A DNA stretch of 64,000 nucleotides from DASZTV01 sp035547515 (GTDB lineage: Bacteria > Actinomycetota > Actinomycetes > JAFAQI01), in assembly GCA_035547515.1 (NCBI GenBank), contig DASZUS010000075.1, forward strand, positions 1 to 64,000, in the 5' to 3' direction. The notes under the pieces were generated by a model, which saw only the letters and a program-made list of their open reading frames with translations, was not told where the DNA came from and made no database searches. Made by a program: the position numbers and the translations under genes. Below are positions 16,312-23,848 of this stretch, one piece after another. Every line of letters begins with the position of its first letter. Within the stretch, counting starts at the first letter, position 1.

Positions 16312-17487
16312 TCAGGACACTAACTGGCCCTCGTCGCTTGCTACGCCGGTGATCAACGCTCGGGTGGCGGGGTCGAGCACGCCGTGGTCGAGTACGTCGT
16401 GCGCGCCGCCGGTCTGCAGCGGGCTGGGCGGGATCGTGACGCGGTGCGAGACCCGTCGCAGGATCGGCTGCTCCACCAGGTGGAAGCTCGTCACCGCCAC
16501 CGCGAGGGTCATCGCCAGCCACAGCGTTCCGCGCTCGAACTGGTGGTGGCGGCTGACCAGCGTGCCGACGAAGAGCCCCAGCGTGCTGTTCCAGAGGTAG
16601 ACGCCGTAGGAGATCTGGCCCAGATAGGAGATCGGCCGCCACGCGAGGAGCCGCGACACGATCCAGCGTGGTGCTCCGAGCAGGCCGTAGATCAGCCCGG
16701 CCGACGCAAGGGTCGCGACCGAGAACCACACGGTGTAGGTCGAGCGGGTGAAGACGTTGGTGTCGGCGTAGGTGAAGCCCAGCACCGCCAGGCCCGCCGT
16801 ACCGAGCACGATCGCCAGCGGCCGGTTGAGGATCTGCGGCCAGCGCCACAAGGCCATCGCGAGCAGGCAGCCGGCGAACAACGCGTCCATCCGGGTGTCC
16901 ACGCCGAAGTAGGTCCGGTAGGTCCAGTTGAGCCCGTTCGGTGCGAGCAGCAGGTAGCTGGTGTGGGGCGCGGTCACGATGCGCGTGACGGTCGGCACCA
17001 CCACGCCGAGCACCGCAAGCGCTGCCGCGACACCCACCCGCTTGCGCCACAGCGCGATGCCCAGGATCGCCGGCCACACCAGGTAGAACTGCTCCTCGAC
17101 CGACAGCGACCAGGCCCACGAGACCGGGTTCGACGCGTGTGCGACGTACGCGACCTTGATGTCCATGCCGTAGAACAGCGCCACCGCGGCGTTGCCGAGC
17201 GCCGAGCCCATGCTCTGGCCGAGCCGCCCGGACACCGCGATGAAGCCGCCGAGCGCGAGAACCAGCGCGGGCAGCAGCCGGGCGGCGCGCCGCAGGTAGA
17301 AGTGCTTCCCGTCGATCCGGCCGGTCTTGTCGCGCTCGCGCAGCAGCAGCGTGGTGATCAGGTAGCCGGAGAGCACGAAGAAGGCGATGAGCCCGAAATC
17401 ACCGCCCGGGATCTTGCCGCCGTGCAGGCCGAGCACACCGATCATGCCGATGCCACGGATCCCGTCGAGGTCCCGGCGCCGTCCCAT
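16312..17487 (-). CDS. Membrane acyltransferase, acyltransferase-3 family (second copy)
   Basis: Second OafA-like membrane acyltransferase, 391 residues. It begins MGRRRDLDGIRGIGMIGVLGLHGG, carrying the RDLDGIRG motif and the invariant His at about 22, then FFVLSGYLITTLLLRER and WSLSVEEQFYLVWPAILG near 138-155. About ten membrane helices are predicted. The ATG at 17487 is chosen because the family motif begins 5 residues later. An in-frame start at 17625 would place the 14-base inverted repeat inside the gene. It is the first gene of a minus-strand operon (acyltransferase, cysC, acyltransferase), linking sulfate activation with acyl decoration. Confidence 0.92.
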   Translation of the reverse strand: MGRRRDLDGIRGIGMIGVLGLHGGKIPGGDFGLIAFFVLSGYLITTLLLRERDKTGRIDGKHFYLRRAARLLPALVLALGGFIAVSGRLGQSMGSALGNAAVALFYGMDIKVAYVAHASNPVSWAWSLSVEEQFYLVWPAILGIALWRKRVGVAAALAVLGVVVPTVTRIVTAPHTSYLLLAPNGLNWTYRTYFGVDTRMDALFAGCLLAMALWRWPQILNRPLAIVLGTAGLAVLGFTYADTNVFTRSTYTVWFSVATLASAGLIYGLLGAPRWIVSRLLAWRPISYLGQISYGVYLWNSTLGLFVGTLVSRHHQFERGTLWLAMTLAVAVTSFHLVEQPILRRVSHRVTIPPSPLQTGGAHDVLDHGVLDPATRALITGVASDEGQLVS

Positions 17488-17527
17488 GTCGAAACTGTAG
17501 GCGCCCAATCCCGGAGGCCCAATCCCG

Positions 17528-17586
17528 GTGATCTTGACGAAGCGCACCCTATGGCGCGCGAATAGCGTGCGGTTCGTCAAGATCAC
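17528..17586. promoter_or_regulatory. 14-base perfect inverted repeat between divergent genes
   Basis: GTGATCTTGACGAA at 17528-17541 is exactly complementary to 17573-17586, with a 31-base centre. After one mismatch the pairing continues for 5 more bases (17543-17547 with 17567-17571). Each arm holds TTGACG, a good -35 match, one on each strand. It lies in the 125-base gap between the divergent acyltransferase (17487) and acyl-CoA dehydrogenase (17613) genes, so it may place two face-to-face promoters under one regulator. Confidence 0.55.
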
Positions 17587-17612
17587 GCGGGGGTTTGCGG
17601 CAGACTCGAGGC

Positions 17613-18755
17613 GTGGACTTCTCACTCACCGACGAGCAGAAGGCGTTTCGCGCCAGCACCTATGAGTGGGCGGCGGCGATCCTCGCTCCGGGTGCGAGCG
17701 AGCGCGACAAGGACGGTCGGTGGGATCCCGCGATCTGGAAGTCCTTCGCTGCGCAAGGCCTCGCGGGGCTGCCTGTGGCCGAAGAGTACGGCGGCGGGGG
17801 CGCGTCGATCATGGACTGCGTCATCGCCAACGAGGCGATCGCCGAGGGCGGCCACGACGGCGGGTTCAACCTCTCCATGGGCGCGCACTGGGTGATCGGC
17901 GCGGTCCCGATCTGGCTGCACGGCACCGAGGAGCAGAAGCAGCGCTGGCTGCCCGGTCTTTGTGACGGGTCGATGGTCGGCGCGTGGGCCTCGACCGAGC
18001 CGGAGGCTGGATCGGATGCGGCCGGCGTGCAGACGAAGGCGGTCCGCGACGGCGACGACTGGATCCTCAACGGCAACAAGATCTTCATCACCAACGGCCC
18101 GATCGCCGGCGTCTGCAACGTGCTCGCGCGCACCAGCGAGAAGGGTGCGACGGCATTCATCGTCGACACGACCAATCCCGGCTTCCGGGTCGGCAAGGAG
18201 CTGGACAAGATGGGGTGCCGGTCCTCGCCGACGGCCGAGATCGCGCTGGTCGACTGCCGTGTGCCAGGCGACTGCGTCCTCGGCGAGGTCGACCAGGCGC
18301 TGTGGCGGGTGGCGTTCGAGTGCTTCGACTGGGAGCGCACGGTGATGATCGCCAGCGGCATCGGCGGCATGCAGGGAACCCTCAACGCGTGCATCGCCTA
18401 CGCCAAGGAGCGCAAGCAGTTCGGCCGCCCGATCGCGTCCTTCCAGGCCATCGCGCACAAGCTCGCCGAGATGAAGATCCGGCTCGAGGCCTGCCGTACG
18501 GCGGTCTACCGCGCGGCGTACCTCAAGCAGACCGGCGTCGAGCACCAGATGGAGGCGTCGATCGCGAAGTACCTGATCGGCGAGTACAGCGTGCAGAACG
18601 CCCTCGACGCGATCCAGATCCACGGCGGCTACGGCTACCTGCGCGACTACAACGTCGAGCGCAGCCTGCGCGACGCGAAGCTCGCGACGATCGGCGGCGG
18701 TACGTCGGAGATCCAGAAGCTGATCATCAGCCGCATGCTGCTGGGCGACAGCTGA
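17613..18755 (+). CDS. Acyl-CoA dehydrogenase family flavoprotein
   Basis: FAD enzyme predicted to oxidise an acyl-CoA to the 2,3-enoyl-CoA. The 380-residue protein starts MDFSLTDEQKAFR from the GTG at 17613, a canonical family start, so the in-frame TTG at 17595 is rejected. GAWASTEPEAGSD near 123-135 is the FAD-binding signature. The usual catalytic glutamate of the YEGT motif is replaced (IGGGTSEIQ near the C terminus). A glutamate in FDWER at 241 sits where isovaleryl-CoA and long-chain enzymes carry their catalytic base. It is the first gene of a tight operon with the nitrobindin-like and DUF4012 genes. Why it lies in a polysaccharide locus is not clear. Confidence 0.92.
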   Translation: MDFSLTDEQKAFRASTYEWAAAILAPGASERDKDGRWDPAIWKSFAAQGLAGLPVAEEYGGGGASIMDCVIANEAIAEGGHDGGFNLSMGAHWVIGAVPIWLHGTEEQKQRWLPGLCDGSMVGAWASTEPEAGSDAAGVQTKAVRDGDDWILNGNKIFITNGPIAGVCNVLARTSEKGATAFIVDTTNPGFRVGKELDKMGCRSSPTAEIALVDCRVPGDCVLGEVDQALWRVAFECFDWERTVMIASGIGGMQGTLNACIAYAKERKQFGRPIASFQAIAHKLAEMKIRLEACRTAVYRAAYLKQTGVEHQMEASIAKYLIGEYSVQNALDAIQIHGGYGYLRDYNVERSLRDAKLATIGGGTSEIQKLIISRMLLGDS

Positions 18756-18757
18756 CC

Positions 18758-19270
18758 GTGAGCGACGCGCTGCCGGAGGTCGTCCGACCGCTGGAGTTCC
18801 TCATCGGCACCTGGCGAGGTGAGGGCCAGGGCGCCACGCCGGGCAACGCCGCCGCGGACTTCCCCTACCTCGAAGAGCTCACCGTCAGCAACGACGGCCT
18901 GCCGTGGCTCACCTACTCGACGCGGGCAGTGCACCCGGAGAACTCCGAGATCGTGATGCACATCGAGCACGGCTGGATCCGGCCGCAGCCGGCCGGCGAG
19001 GACGGCAGCATCGCCGTCGAGATGGTGGTGGCGCTGCCGAACGGCATCGTCGAGGTGCTGCTCGGCGGCCTGGTGGAAGGGGCTGCGGGCACTCATCTCG
19101 AACTTGTCAGCGATGTCATCGCGCGGACTCCGACGGCTACCCAGGTCTCGGCCGACCGGCGGCTCTACGCCGTCCGTGGCGGCAAGCTGATGTACGCCAT
19201 CGACCTGGCGACAGGTGAGGCCGGGCTCGTCCCGCATCTGGCGGCTGCGCTCGATCTCGTCACGACGTGA
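18758..19270 (+). CDS. Nitrobindin-like heme-binding beta-barrel protein
   Basis: Small 170-residue protein of the nitrobindin/THAP4-like beta-barrel family (FABP-like). GTWRGEG near residues 17-23 is the family's diagnostic Gly-x-Trp-x-Gly-x-Gly motif. Known members bind ferric heme and act on nitric oxide or peroxynitrite. The barrel strands continue through ELTVSNDGLPWLTYSTRAV and EMVVALPNGIVEVLLGG. GTG start at 18758 lies 2 bases after the dehydrogenase stop, and the stop overlaps the next GTG by 4 bases. The heme-ligand histidine cannot be fixed with certainty by eye. Its link to the neighbours is unknown. Confidence 0.85.
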   Translation: MSDALPEVVRPLEFLIGTWRGEGQGATPGNAAADFPYLEELTVSNDGLPWLTYSTRAVHPENSEIVMHIEHGWIRPQPAGEDGSIAVEMVVALPNGIVEVLLGGLVEGAAGTHLELVSDVIARTPTATQVSADRRLYAVRGGKLMYAIDLATGEAGLVPHLAAALDLVTT

Positions 19271-21138
19271 CCTGGAGCGACGACCGGGTTCGGGAGAAGT
19301 ACCTCCGCGACACCGAGAAGCTGCGTGAGAAGCGCCGGCGGGCCCGCGGGAGCTATCGCCGGCGGCGTCGCTCACGTCGTGCCCGGTTCGGCCGGGCGGT
19401 TGCGCTCAGCCTTCAGCTCGGGGTGATCGTCGTCGTACTGGTCCTTGCCGCCGCACTGTGGATCTTGATCCACGCGCTTGATGCCACCGGCCGGCTTGCC
19501 GACGCGCGTGAGGACATCCAGCGCATCCAGGCGGACCTGCTCGCCGGGCGCAGCGCGGAAGCGGACATGCTCGCTGCGCAGCACGACGCGCTCGCCGCGC
19601 ACAGCGACACGCACGACTTCGTCTGGGGCGCGGCGTCGTGGCTGCCGCCGGTGAAGACGGTGCGCGGCATCACCACCGCGCTCGATACGTTGGCGACCGG
19701 CGCGCTCCCCGACGTCGTACGGGTCGGCAGCCGATTGAGCCCGTCGGCGCTGCGGATCGCGCCCAACCAGATCGCCATCAAGCCGCTGGTCGCGGCGGCG
19801 CCCACGATGCGGGACGCGGCGGCGGCTGCGATCCTCGCGCGCACCGAGATCCAGTCGCTGCCTAGCGGGTGGATCGGCTTGATCTCCTCGGCACGCAACA
19901 AGGTGCTCTCGGAGCTGACCTCCCTCGCGGGCTCTGTCGACGATGTCGCGCGGTTCGCGACGGCCGCGCCCACCATGCTCGGCGAGCACGGGATGCGGCG
20001 CTACTTCGTCGGGATCCAGAACAACGCGGAGTCGCGCGCCACCGGGGGTCTGGTCGCCGCCTACGCGATCGTCACTGCAGACCATGGCCGGATCCGGGTG
20101 GTCGACCACGGCAACGACCAGAAGCTGCAGTCGTTCCAGGCCGCGGAGCCGGTCGTCGACCTCGGCTCCCAGTACGACCACGAGTACGGCAACTACCAGC
20201 CGGCGCAGCACTGGATCACCAGCAACGTCTCACCGCATTTCCCCTACGCCGCCGACATCTGGGCGCATCTGTGGGAGGCACAGACCGGCGAGCACATCGA
20301 CGGCAGCTTCGGGGTCGATCCGGTTGGCCTCGCGACGATCCTCGGCGCGGTCGGCCCGGTGACCGTCCCCGGCTACCCCGGGGTGTTCAGTGGCGCGAAC
20401 CTCGCCACCTTCATCGAGTCGACGGAGTACGCCGCGTTCCCCGGCCTCAACAACCCGCAGCGCAAGACCTTCCTCGGTGACGTCGGGGAGACCGTGATCA
20501 AGAAGATGCTGTCGGGCTCCGGCGATCCGCAGGCGATCGCGTCAGCCCTCGGGTCCGCGGCGGGCGGCGGCCACCTGTCGCTGTGGTCGCCGATCCCCCA
20601 CGAGGAGCGCCAGATCATGGGTACGCCGCTGGCCGGTGCCCTGCCCGCGACCGTCGCGCCGTTCGCTTCCCTCAGCGTCGACAACGGCTCGGCCTCCAAG
20701 CTCGACTACTACCTCGACCGGTCGCTGACCTACCAGGCCGGCAGCTGCAGCTCGTCCCGGCGGCAGTCGACGATCACGGTGACACTCGACAACGACGCGC
20801 CGCTGCACGGGTTGCCGGCGTACGTCCGGCTGACCACACTGCGCGACGGCGCGTTGAAGGTCGAGCAGGTCCCGAACAACAAGCTGTTCGTCTTCATCCA
20901 CGCCACAGACGGCGCGGCGCTCGAGCAGGCGACGCTCGACGGGCAGCCGGTCGCCGTCGGCGAGGGCGTCGAGCTCGGCCACCCAGTCTTCGTCCTGCCG
21001 GTCATGCTGCATCCCGGCGTACCCCGCACAATCGTGTTGCACCTGTCGGAGCCGTCGACCGCGGGACCGGTGACGACGCAGGTGCAGCCGTTGGCCCGCC
21101 CGCAACAGACGAATCTGGAAGTGCCGCAATGCTCCTAG
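19267..21138 (+). CDS. DUF4012-type membrane-anchored extracellular protein (copy 1)
   Basis: A 623-residue protein with a strongly basic N terminus (residues 12-43), one membrane helix (about 45-68) and a large extracytoplasmic part. It matches the DUF4012 architecture found in Gram-positive bacteria, of unknown function. Shared with the paralogue at 27307 are PLAGALP, SKLDYYLDRSLTYQAGSC near residues 477-494, and a YFVGIQNNAESRATGG segment near 238-253. Single cysteines after the LTYQ motif and at the C terminus (PQCS) could pair. GTG start overlaps the nitrobindin-like stop. Its neighbours are exported surface proteins and glycan genes, so a role in building or attaching cell-wall polymers is plausible but unproven. 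Confidence 0.85.
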   Translation: MTWSDDRVREKYLRDTEKLREKRRRARGSYRRRRRSRRARFGRAVALSLQLGVIVVVLVLAAALWILIHALDATGRLADAREDIQRIQADLLAGRSAEADMLAAQHDALAAHSDTHDFVWGAASWLPPVKTVRGITTALDTLATGALPDVVRVGSRLSPSALRIAPNQIAIKPLVAAAPTMRDAAAAAILARTEIQSLPSGWIGLISSARNKVLSELTSLAGSVDDVARFATAAPTMLGEHGMRRYFVGIQNNAESRATGGLVAAYAIVTADHGRIRVVDHGNDQKLQSFQAAEPVVDLGSQYDHEYGNYQPAQHWITSNVSPHFPYAADIWAHLWEAQTGEHIDGSFGVDPVGLATILGAVGPVTVPGYPGVFSGANLATFIESTEYAAFPGLNNPQRKTFLGDVGETVIKKMLSGSGDPQAIASALGSAAGGGHLSLWSPIPHEERQIMGTPLAGALPATVAPFASLSVDNGSASKLDYYLDRSLTYQAGSCSSSRRQSTITVTLDNDAPLHGLPAYVRLTTLRDGALKVEQVPNNKLFVFIHATDGAALEQATLDGQPVAVGEGVELGHPVFVLPVMLHPGVPRTIVLHLSEPSTAGPVTTQVQPLARPQQTNLEVPQCS

Positions 21139-21617
21139 CCCAGTCGGCTGCCCGTGGACACGGCCAGGCGCCAGGCGTCCCGTCCTCGACGGTCCGGGTG
21201 ACCGGGCCGACGCAGGTTCGTTACTGCGTCTCGAGCTACGCGCCGAGCCACGACGTCACGGTGACCGGTCCTCGCGCTGCCATCGCGACCATTCACACGA
21301 ACTACCTCGGGACCGGCTGCACCGAGATCTCCTACGACGCCGTGTGCGGCGGCGGAGACCAGGCCGTGGCGACCGGCATCGGCGCTGACGGCAACCCGGC
21401 CACCTCGGCGGCGACGCTCACCGCGCCTGCGGGAACTCCGACCTGCGCGCACACCGGTGCCGGTCACGCCAGCGGTGCCGGCGCGGGTGGCGGGCTCAGT
21501 GGCACGGAGGTCGGCGTGCTGGTCGTGGTGATCGCCGTGGTCGCGGCCGGCGCCGCCGCGCTGGCCCTCGCGGTACGGCGACGCCGGTCGGCAGCGGCCG
21601 ACCAGGGCACGGACTGA
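21129..21617 (+). CDS. Surface-protein paralogue lacking a signal peptide
   Basis: A 162-residue protein whose first 100 residues repeat the module of the next gene: PGVPSSTV, then YCVSSYAP, TIHTNYLGTGC and GNPATSAATLTAP. It has a C-terminal membrane helix followed by RRRRS, so it should be a type I surface protein. However, the only start in frame, ATG at 21129 (10 bases inside the DUF4012 gene), gives MLLAQSAARGHGQ, which is not a signal peptide. There is also no LAxTG motif. It may have lost its 5' end when it was joined to the DUF4012 gene, or it may use an unrecognised export route. Function unknown. Confidence 0.7.
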   Translation: MLLAQSAARGHGQAPGVPSSTVRVTGPTQVRYCVSSYAPSHDVTVTGPRAAIATIHTNYLGTGCTEISYDAVCGGGDQAVATGIGADGNPATSAATLTAPAGTPTCAHTGAGHASGAGAGGGLSGTEVGVLVVVIAVVAAGAAALALAVRRRRSAAADQGTD

Positions 21618-21634
21618 GGCCCGAGCGTTACAGA

Positions 21635-21647
21635 GGGCCGGCGGCCC
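21635..21647. terminator. Short GC-rich hairpin after the surface-protein gene
   Basis: GGGCC at 21635-21639 pairs with GGCCC at 21643-21647 over a 3-base loop, 18 bases after the stop at 21617. No T-run follows. It may end the 17.6-21.6 kb operon, but the stem is short and could be incidental. Confidence 0.3.
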
Positions 21648-21705
21648 CGATTTCGGCCGGTGCGAAAAACCGGACAACATGCGACACTTCCCACTGGGGG
21701 ATTGA

Positions 21706-21720
21706 CGGTACGGATGGAGA
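21706..21720 (+). promoter_or_regulatory. Leader element shared with the gene at 26704
   Basis: CGGTACGGATGGAGA here and CGGTACGGATGGGGA at 26681-26695 match at 14 of 15 positions. In both places the element ends with the purine-rich ribosome-binding site of an exported surface protein gene, whose ATG lies 5-8 bases further on. A preceding TTGACGG occurs only in this copy. Confidence 0.45.
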
Positions 21721-21725
21721 CTGCA

Positions 21726-22748
21726 ATGGGCGCGATCCTGCGCCGCGCGGTGCATGCGCTGCTCCTGGTGATGGTGCTCGGTGCGCTCGGCGTCACCGTG
21801 GCGGCCCCCGACATCGCGTCCGCCGCATCGCTGCCCGGGTCGAGCGCGACTCCTGGCGTCCCGACGTCGACCATCGTGCCGTCGAACTCGGGCCCGATCA
21901 CCTACTGCGTCTCCAACTACGCCCCGAACAGCGTCGTCACCGTCGTCAACCAGCGAAACGGCGCCACCGAGACCATTCACACCGACGCCAGCGGCTCGGG
22001 CTGCACCAGCGTCCCAGTCGACCGCGCCTGCGGCTCGACTGTCAGCCAGACGATCGTCGCCTCCGGGGTTGACGCCGCAGGCAAGCCGGCGACCTCGCAG
22101 GCGACGTACGTCGCGCCGCCGGACTCCTCACTGTGCTCCGGCGGCGGTGGCGGCGGTGGCGGCGGCTCCGGCGGCGGTGGCGGCGGCTCCGGTGGCGGTG
22201 GCGGCTCCGGTGGCGGTGGCGGCTCCGGTGGCGGCGGCTCCCCGACCCCGACGCCTTCCACGGCGCCCGTGGTCGCGGTGTGCGTGGCGCACGGCGCCGT
22301 CCTGAGCGTTTACCACGTGCCTTCCGGTGAAGTCGTCCGCGGCCAGGCCTGCGGATTCGACCCGGGCGAGCTCGTCTACATCTACGTCCACTCGACGCCG
22401 CTGTTCATCGGCAGCACCTACGCCAACGCGAGCGGCATCGCGGTCAAGCACGTGCGGATCCCGCGGTGCCTTCCCGCCGGCCACCACGAGTTCATCATGG
22501 TCGGCCAGAGCTCGGGCCACGTCGAGACCGCAGGCTTCACGGTCACCAAGGGCGGACCCGGCTGCAGCGGCACCGGCTCGGTGCAGCCGGTCAGCGAGGG
22601 CACCGGCGGCGCCGGCGGGACCGGCGGCGGCTCGCTGGCCTTCACCGGCGCGGACATCGCCGCGATGGTCGTGGCGGGCCTGGTGCTGCTGGCCTTCGGC
22701 TCGGTGCTGCTGAGCGTGCGGCGCCGCCGCGTTACGCCTGCGGCCTAA
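21726..22748 (+). CDS. Secreted LAxTG-anchored surface protein with glycine-rich linker
   Basis: A 340-residue exported protein. The signal peptide runs MGAILRRAVHALLLVMVLGA to an ASAA cleavage site near 36. Module 1 (about 50-130) contains YCVSNYAP and two cysteine pairs and is shared with the preceding gene. A Gly-Ser linker follows, then module 2 (about 178-280) with VCVAHGAVLSV and CGFDPGELVYIYVHS. The C terminus has LAFTG, a helix and RRRR: the sorting signal of class E sortases, so it is probably linked to the cell wall. No sortase gene is in the window. ATG 21726 is chosen because GGAGA ends 5 bases upstream; ATG 21714 is the alternative. The last 17 bases overlap the convergent EAL gene. 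Confidence 0.85.
   Translation: MGAILRRAVHALLLVMVLGALGVTVAAPDIASAASLPGSSATPGVPTSTIVPSNSGPITYCVSNYAPNSVVTVVNQRNGATETIHTDASGSGCTSVPVDRACGSTVSQTIVASGVDAAGKPATSQATYVAPPDSSLCSGGGGGGGGGSGGGGGGSGGGGGSGGGGGSGGGGSPTPTPSTAPVVAVCVAHGAVLSVYHVPSGEVVRGQACGFDPGELVYIYVHSTPLFIGSTYANASGIAVKHVRIPRCLPAGHHEFIMVGQSSGHVETAGFTVTKGGPGCSGTGSVQPVSEGTGGAGGTGGGSLAFTGADIAAMVVAGLVLLAFGSVLLSVRRRRVTPAA
22139..22240 (+). repeat. Glycine-serine coding repeat (GGC/GGT with TCC)
   Basis: A run of GGC/GGT codons broken by regularly spaced TCC serine codons inside the surface-protein gene. It encodes a flexible linker of roughly 34 residues between its two folded modules. Repeats of this type change length easily by slippage. Confidence 0.85.
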
Positions 22749-23631
22749 CCTCCAGCTCGATCGCGGCTTCGCCGCGCTGACCGGAGACCGCGCGGGGTCG
22801 CGGTAGCCGGACCGTCGGCTGAAGCCGCCGCGCCGGGCGGCTGGCGAGCTGGCGGTCGGCGTCGAGCAGGATGTCGACGCAGTGGGGCGGCTGCGGGCTC
22901 GAGAACAGGTAGCCCTGGCCCAGGTCGCAACCGAGCTGGTCCAGCGCCTCCTGCTGGGCCCGGTCCTCGACACCCTCTGCGACCACCACCCGCCGGGTGG
23001 CCTGCGCCATCTCCACAACGGCCCTCACGATCGCGACATCCGCGTCGGACTGGGTGATGCCTTGCACGAAGCTGCCGTCGATCTTGACGACATCGGCTGG
23101 CAGCGACCGCAGGTGAGACAGCGAGGAGTAGCCAGTCCCGAAGTCATCGAGCGCGATGCGAGCGCCGAGCCCCCGCAGCTGCTGCAGGCTCTCGACCGCT
23201 CGGCCGAGGTCGGCGATCGGCGCACTTTCGGTGACTTCGAAGCCGAGCTGCTGCGGGCGTACTCCTGCGTTCTCGATCAGGCGCTGGATCCGGTCGACCC
23301 GCGATGCGTCGTCGAGCTCCGCGGCCGAGATGTTGACCCAGATCGGCAGCGCTGCCCGGTCCCAGCGCGCGCTCGTCCAGCGCGCAGCCTGGCTGAGCGC
23401 CGTGTCGAGGACGTGGTCGGTCAGCTCGCCGATCGTGCCTGAAGACTCCGCGAGCGGGATGAACTCGCTCGGCAGGATCACCCGCCGGTCCGGCCGGTGC
23501 CAGCGGACCAGCGCCTCGACGGCGGCGATGTGGCCGGTGCGGAGGTCGACCTGCGGCTGGTAGACGAGGTCGAGCTCGCCCTGGCGCATGGCACGTCGCA
23601 GCTCGTCCACCGAGAGGGAGCTGGCTGCCAT
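22732..23631 (-). CDS. EAL-domain cyclic-di-GMP phosphodiesterase
   Basis: Stand-alone EAL protein of 299 residues, predicted to hydrolyse the second messenger c-di-GMP. Every catalytic motif is intact: AVEALVRW with Glu at 39, WVNISAAEL (Asn), GFEVTES, LDDFGTGYSSL (Asp-Asp), KIDGSFV (Lys), AEGVED (Glu) and GQGYLFSSP (Gln). There is no GGDEF, PAS or membrane segment, so its input signal is not visible. The last 40 residues are Arg/Pro-rich and not part of the domain. C-di-GMP commonly controls exopolysaccharide production, which fits the surrounding genes. Convergent with and overlapping the LAxTG protein gene by 17 bases. Confidence 0.95.
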   Translation of the reverse strand: MAASSLSVDELRRAMRQGELDLVYQPQVDLRTGHIAAVEALVRWHRPDRRVILPSEFIPLAESSGTIGELTDHVLDTALSQAARWTSARWDRAALPIWVNISAAELDDASRVDRIQRLIENAGVRPQQLGFEVTESAPIADLGRAVESLQQLRGLGARIALDDFGTGYSSLSHLRSLPADVVKIDGSFVQGITQSDADVAIVRAVVEMAQATRRVVVAEGVEDRAQQEALDQLGCDLGQGYLFSSPQPPHCVDILLDADRQLASRPARRLQPTVRLPRPRAVSGQRGEAAIELEVRPQA

Positions 23632-23848
23632 TCATCGAACGTAAGTCCGGCGTACGCAGATCCCTAGAGCCCGGATCGAAGATGAGCCGAACATGGCCCG
23701 TGCGGACTATGGTGCCGCCGTGGCGGGGGCCCGTACGGCGCCGAGATCCGCCCGGTGTGTGGGGTCAAGGACTAGCCGGGTACCTGCCGAGAACCATACG
23801 TAACGGATGTTGCACGTGGTACGTCGTCGGCGCGGAAGGAGAACGCTG

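Noticed and set aside
17595..17612. TTG start for the acyl-CoA dehydrogenase
   Set aside because: The conserved N terminus MDFSLTDEQ begins at the GTG at 17613.
22139..22240. Minisatellite or CRISPR-like array
   Set aside because: The repeat is in-frame Gly/Ser codons of a surface protein; there are no spacers of constant length and no cas genes.
23632..23848. c-di-AMP (ydaO-type) riboswitch before the NlpC/P60 gene
   Set aside because: Such switches are common upstream of wall hydrolases in actinomycetes, but the conserved core sequences could not be found here.
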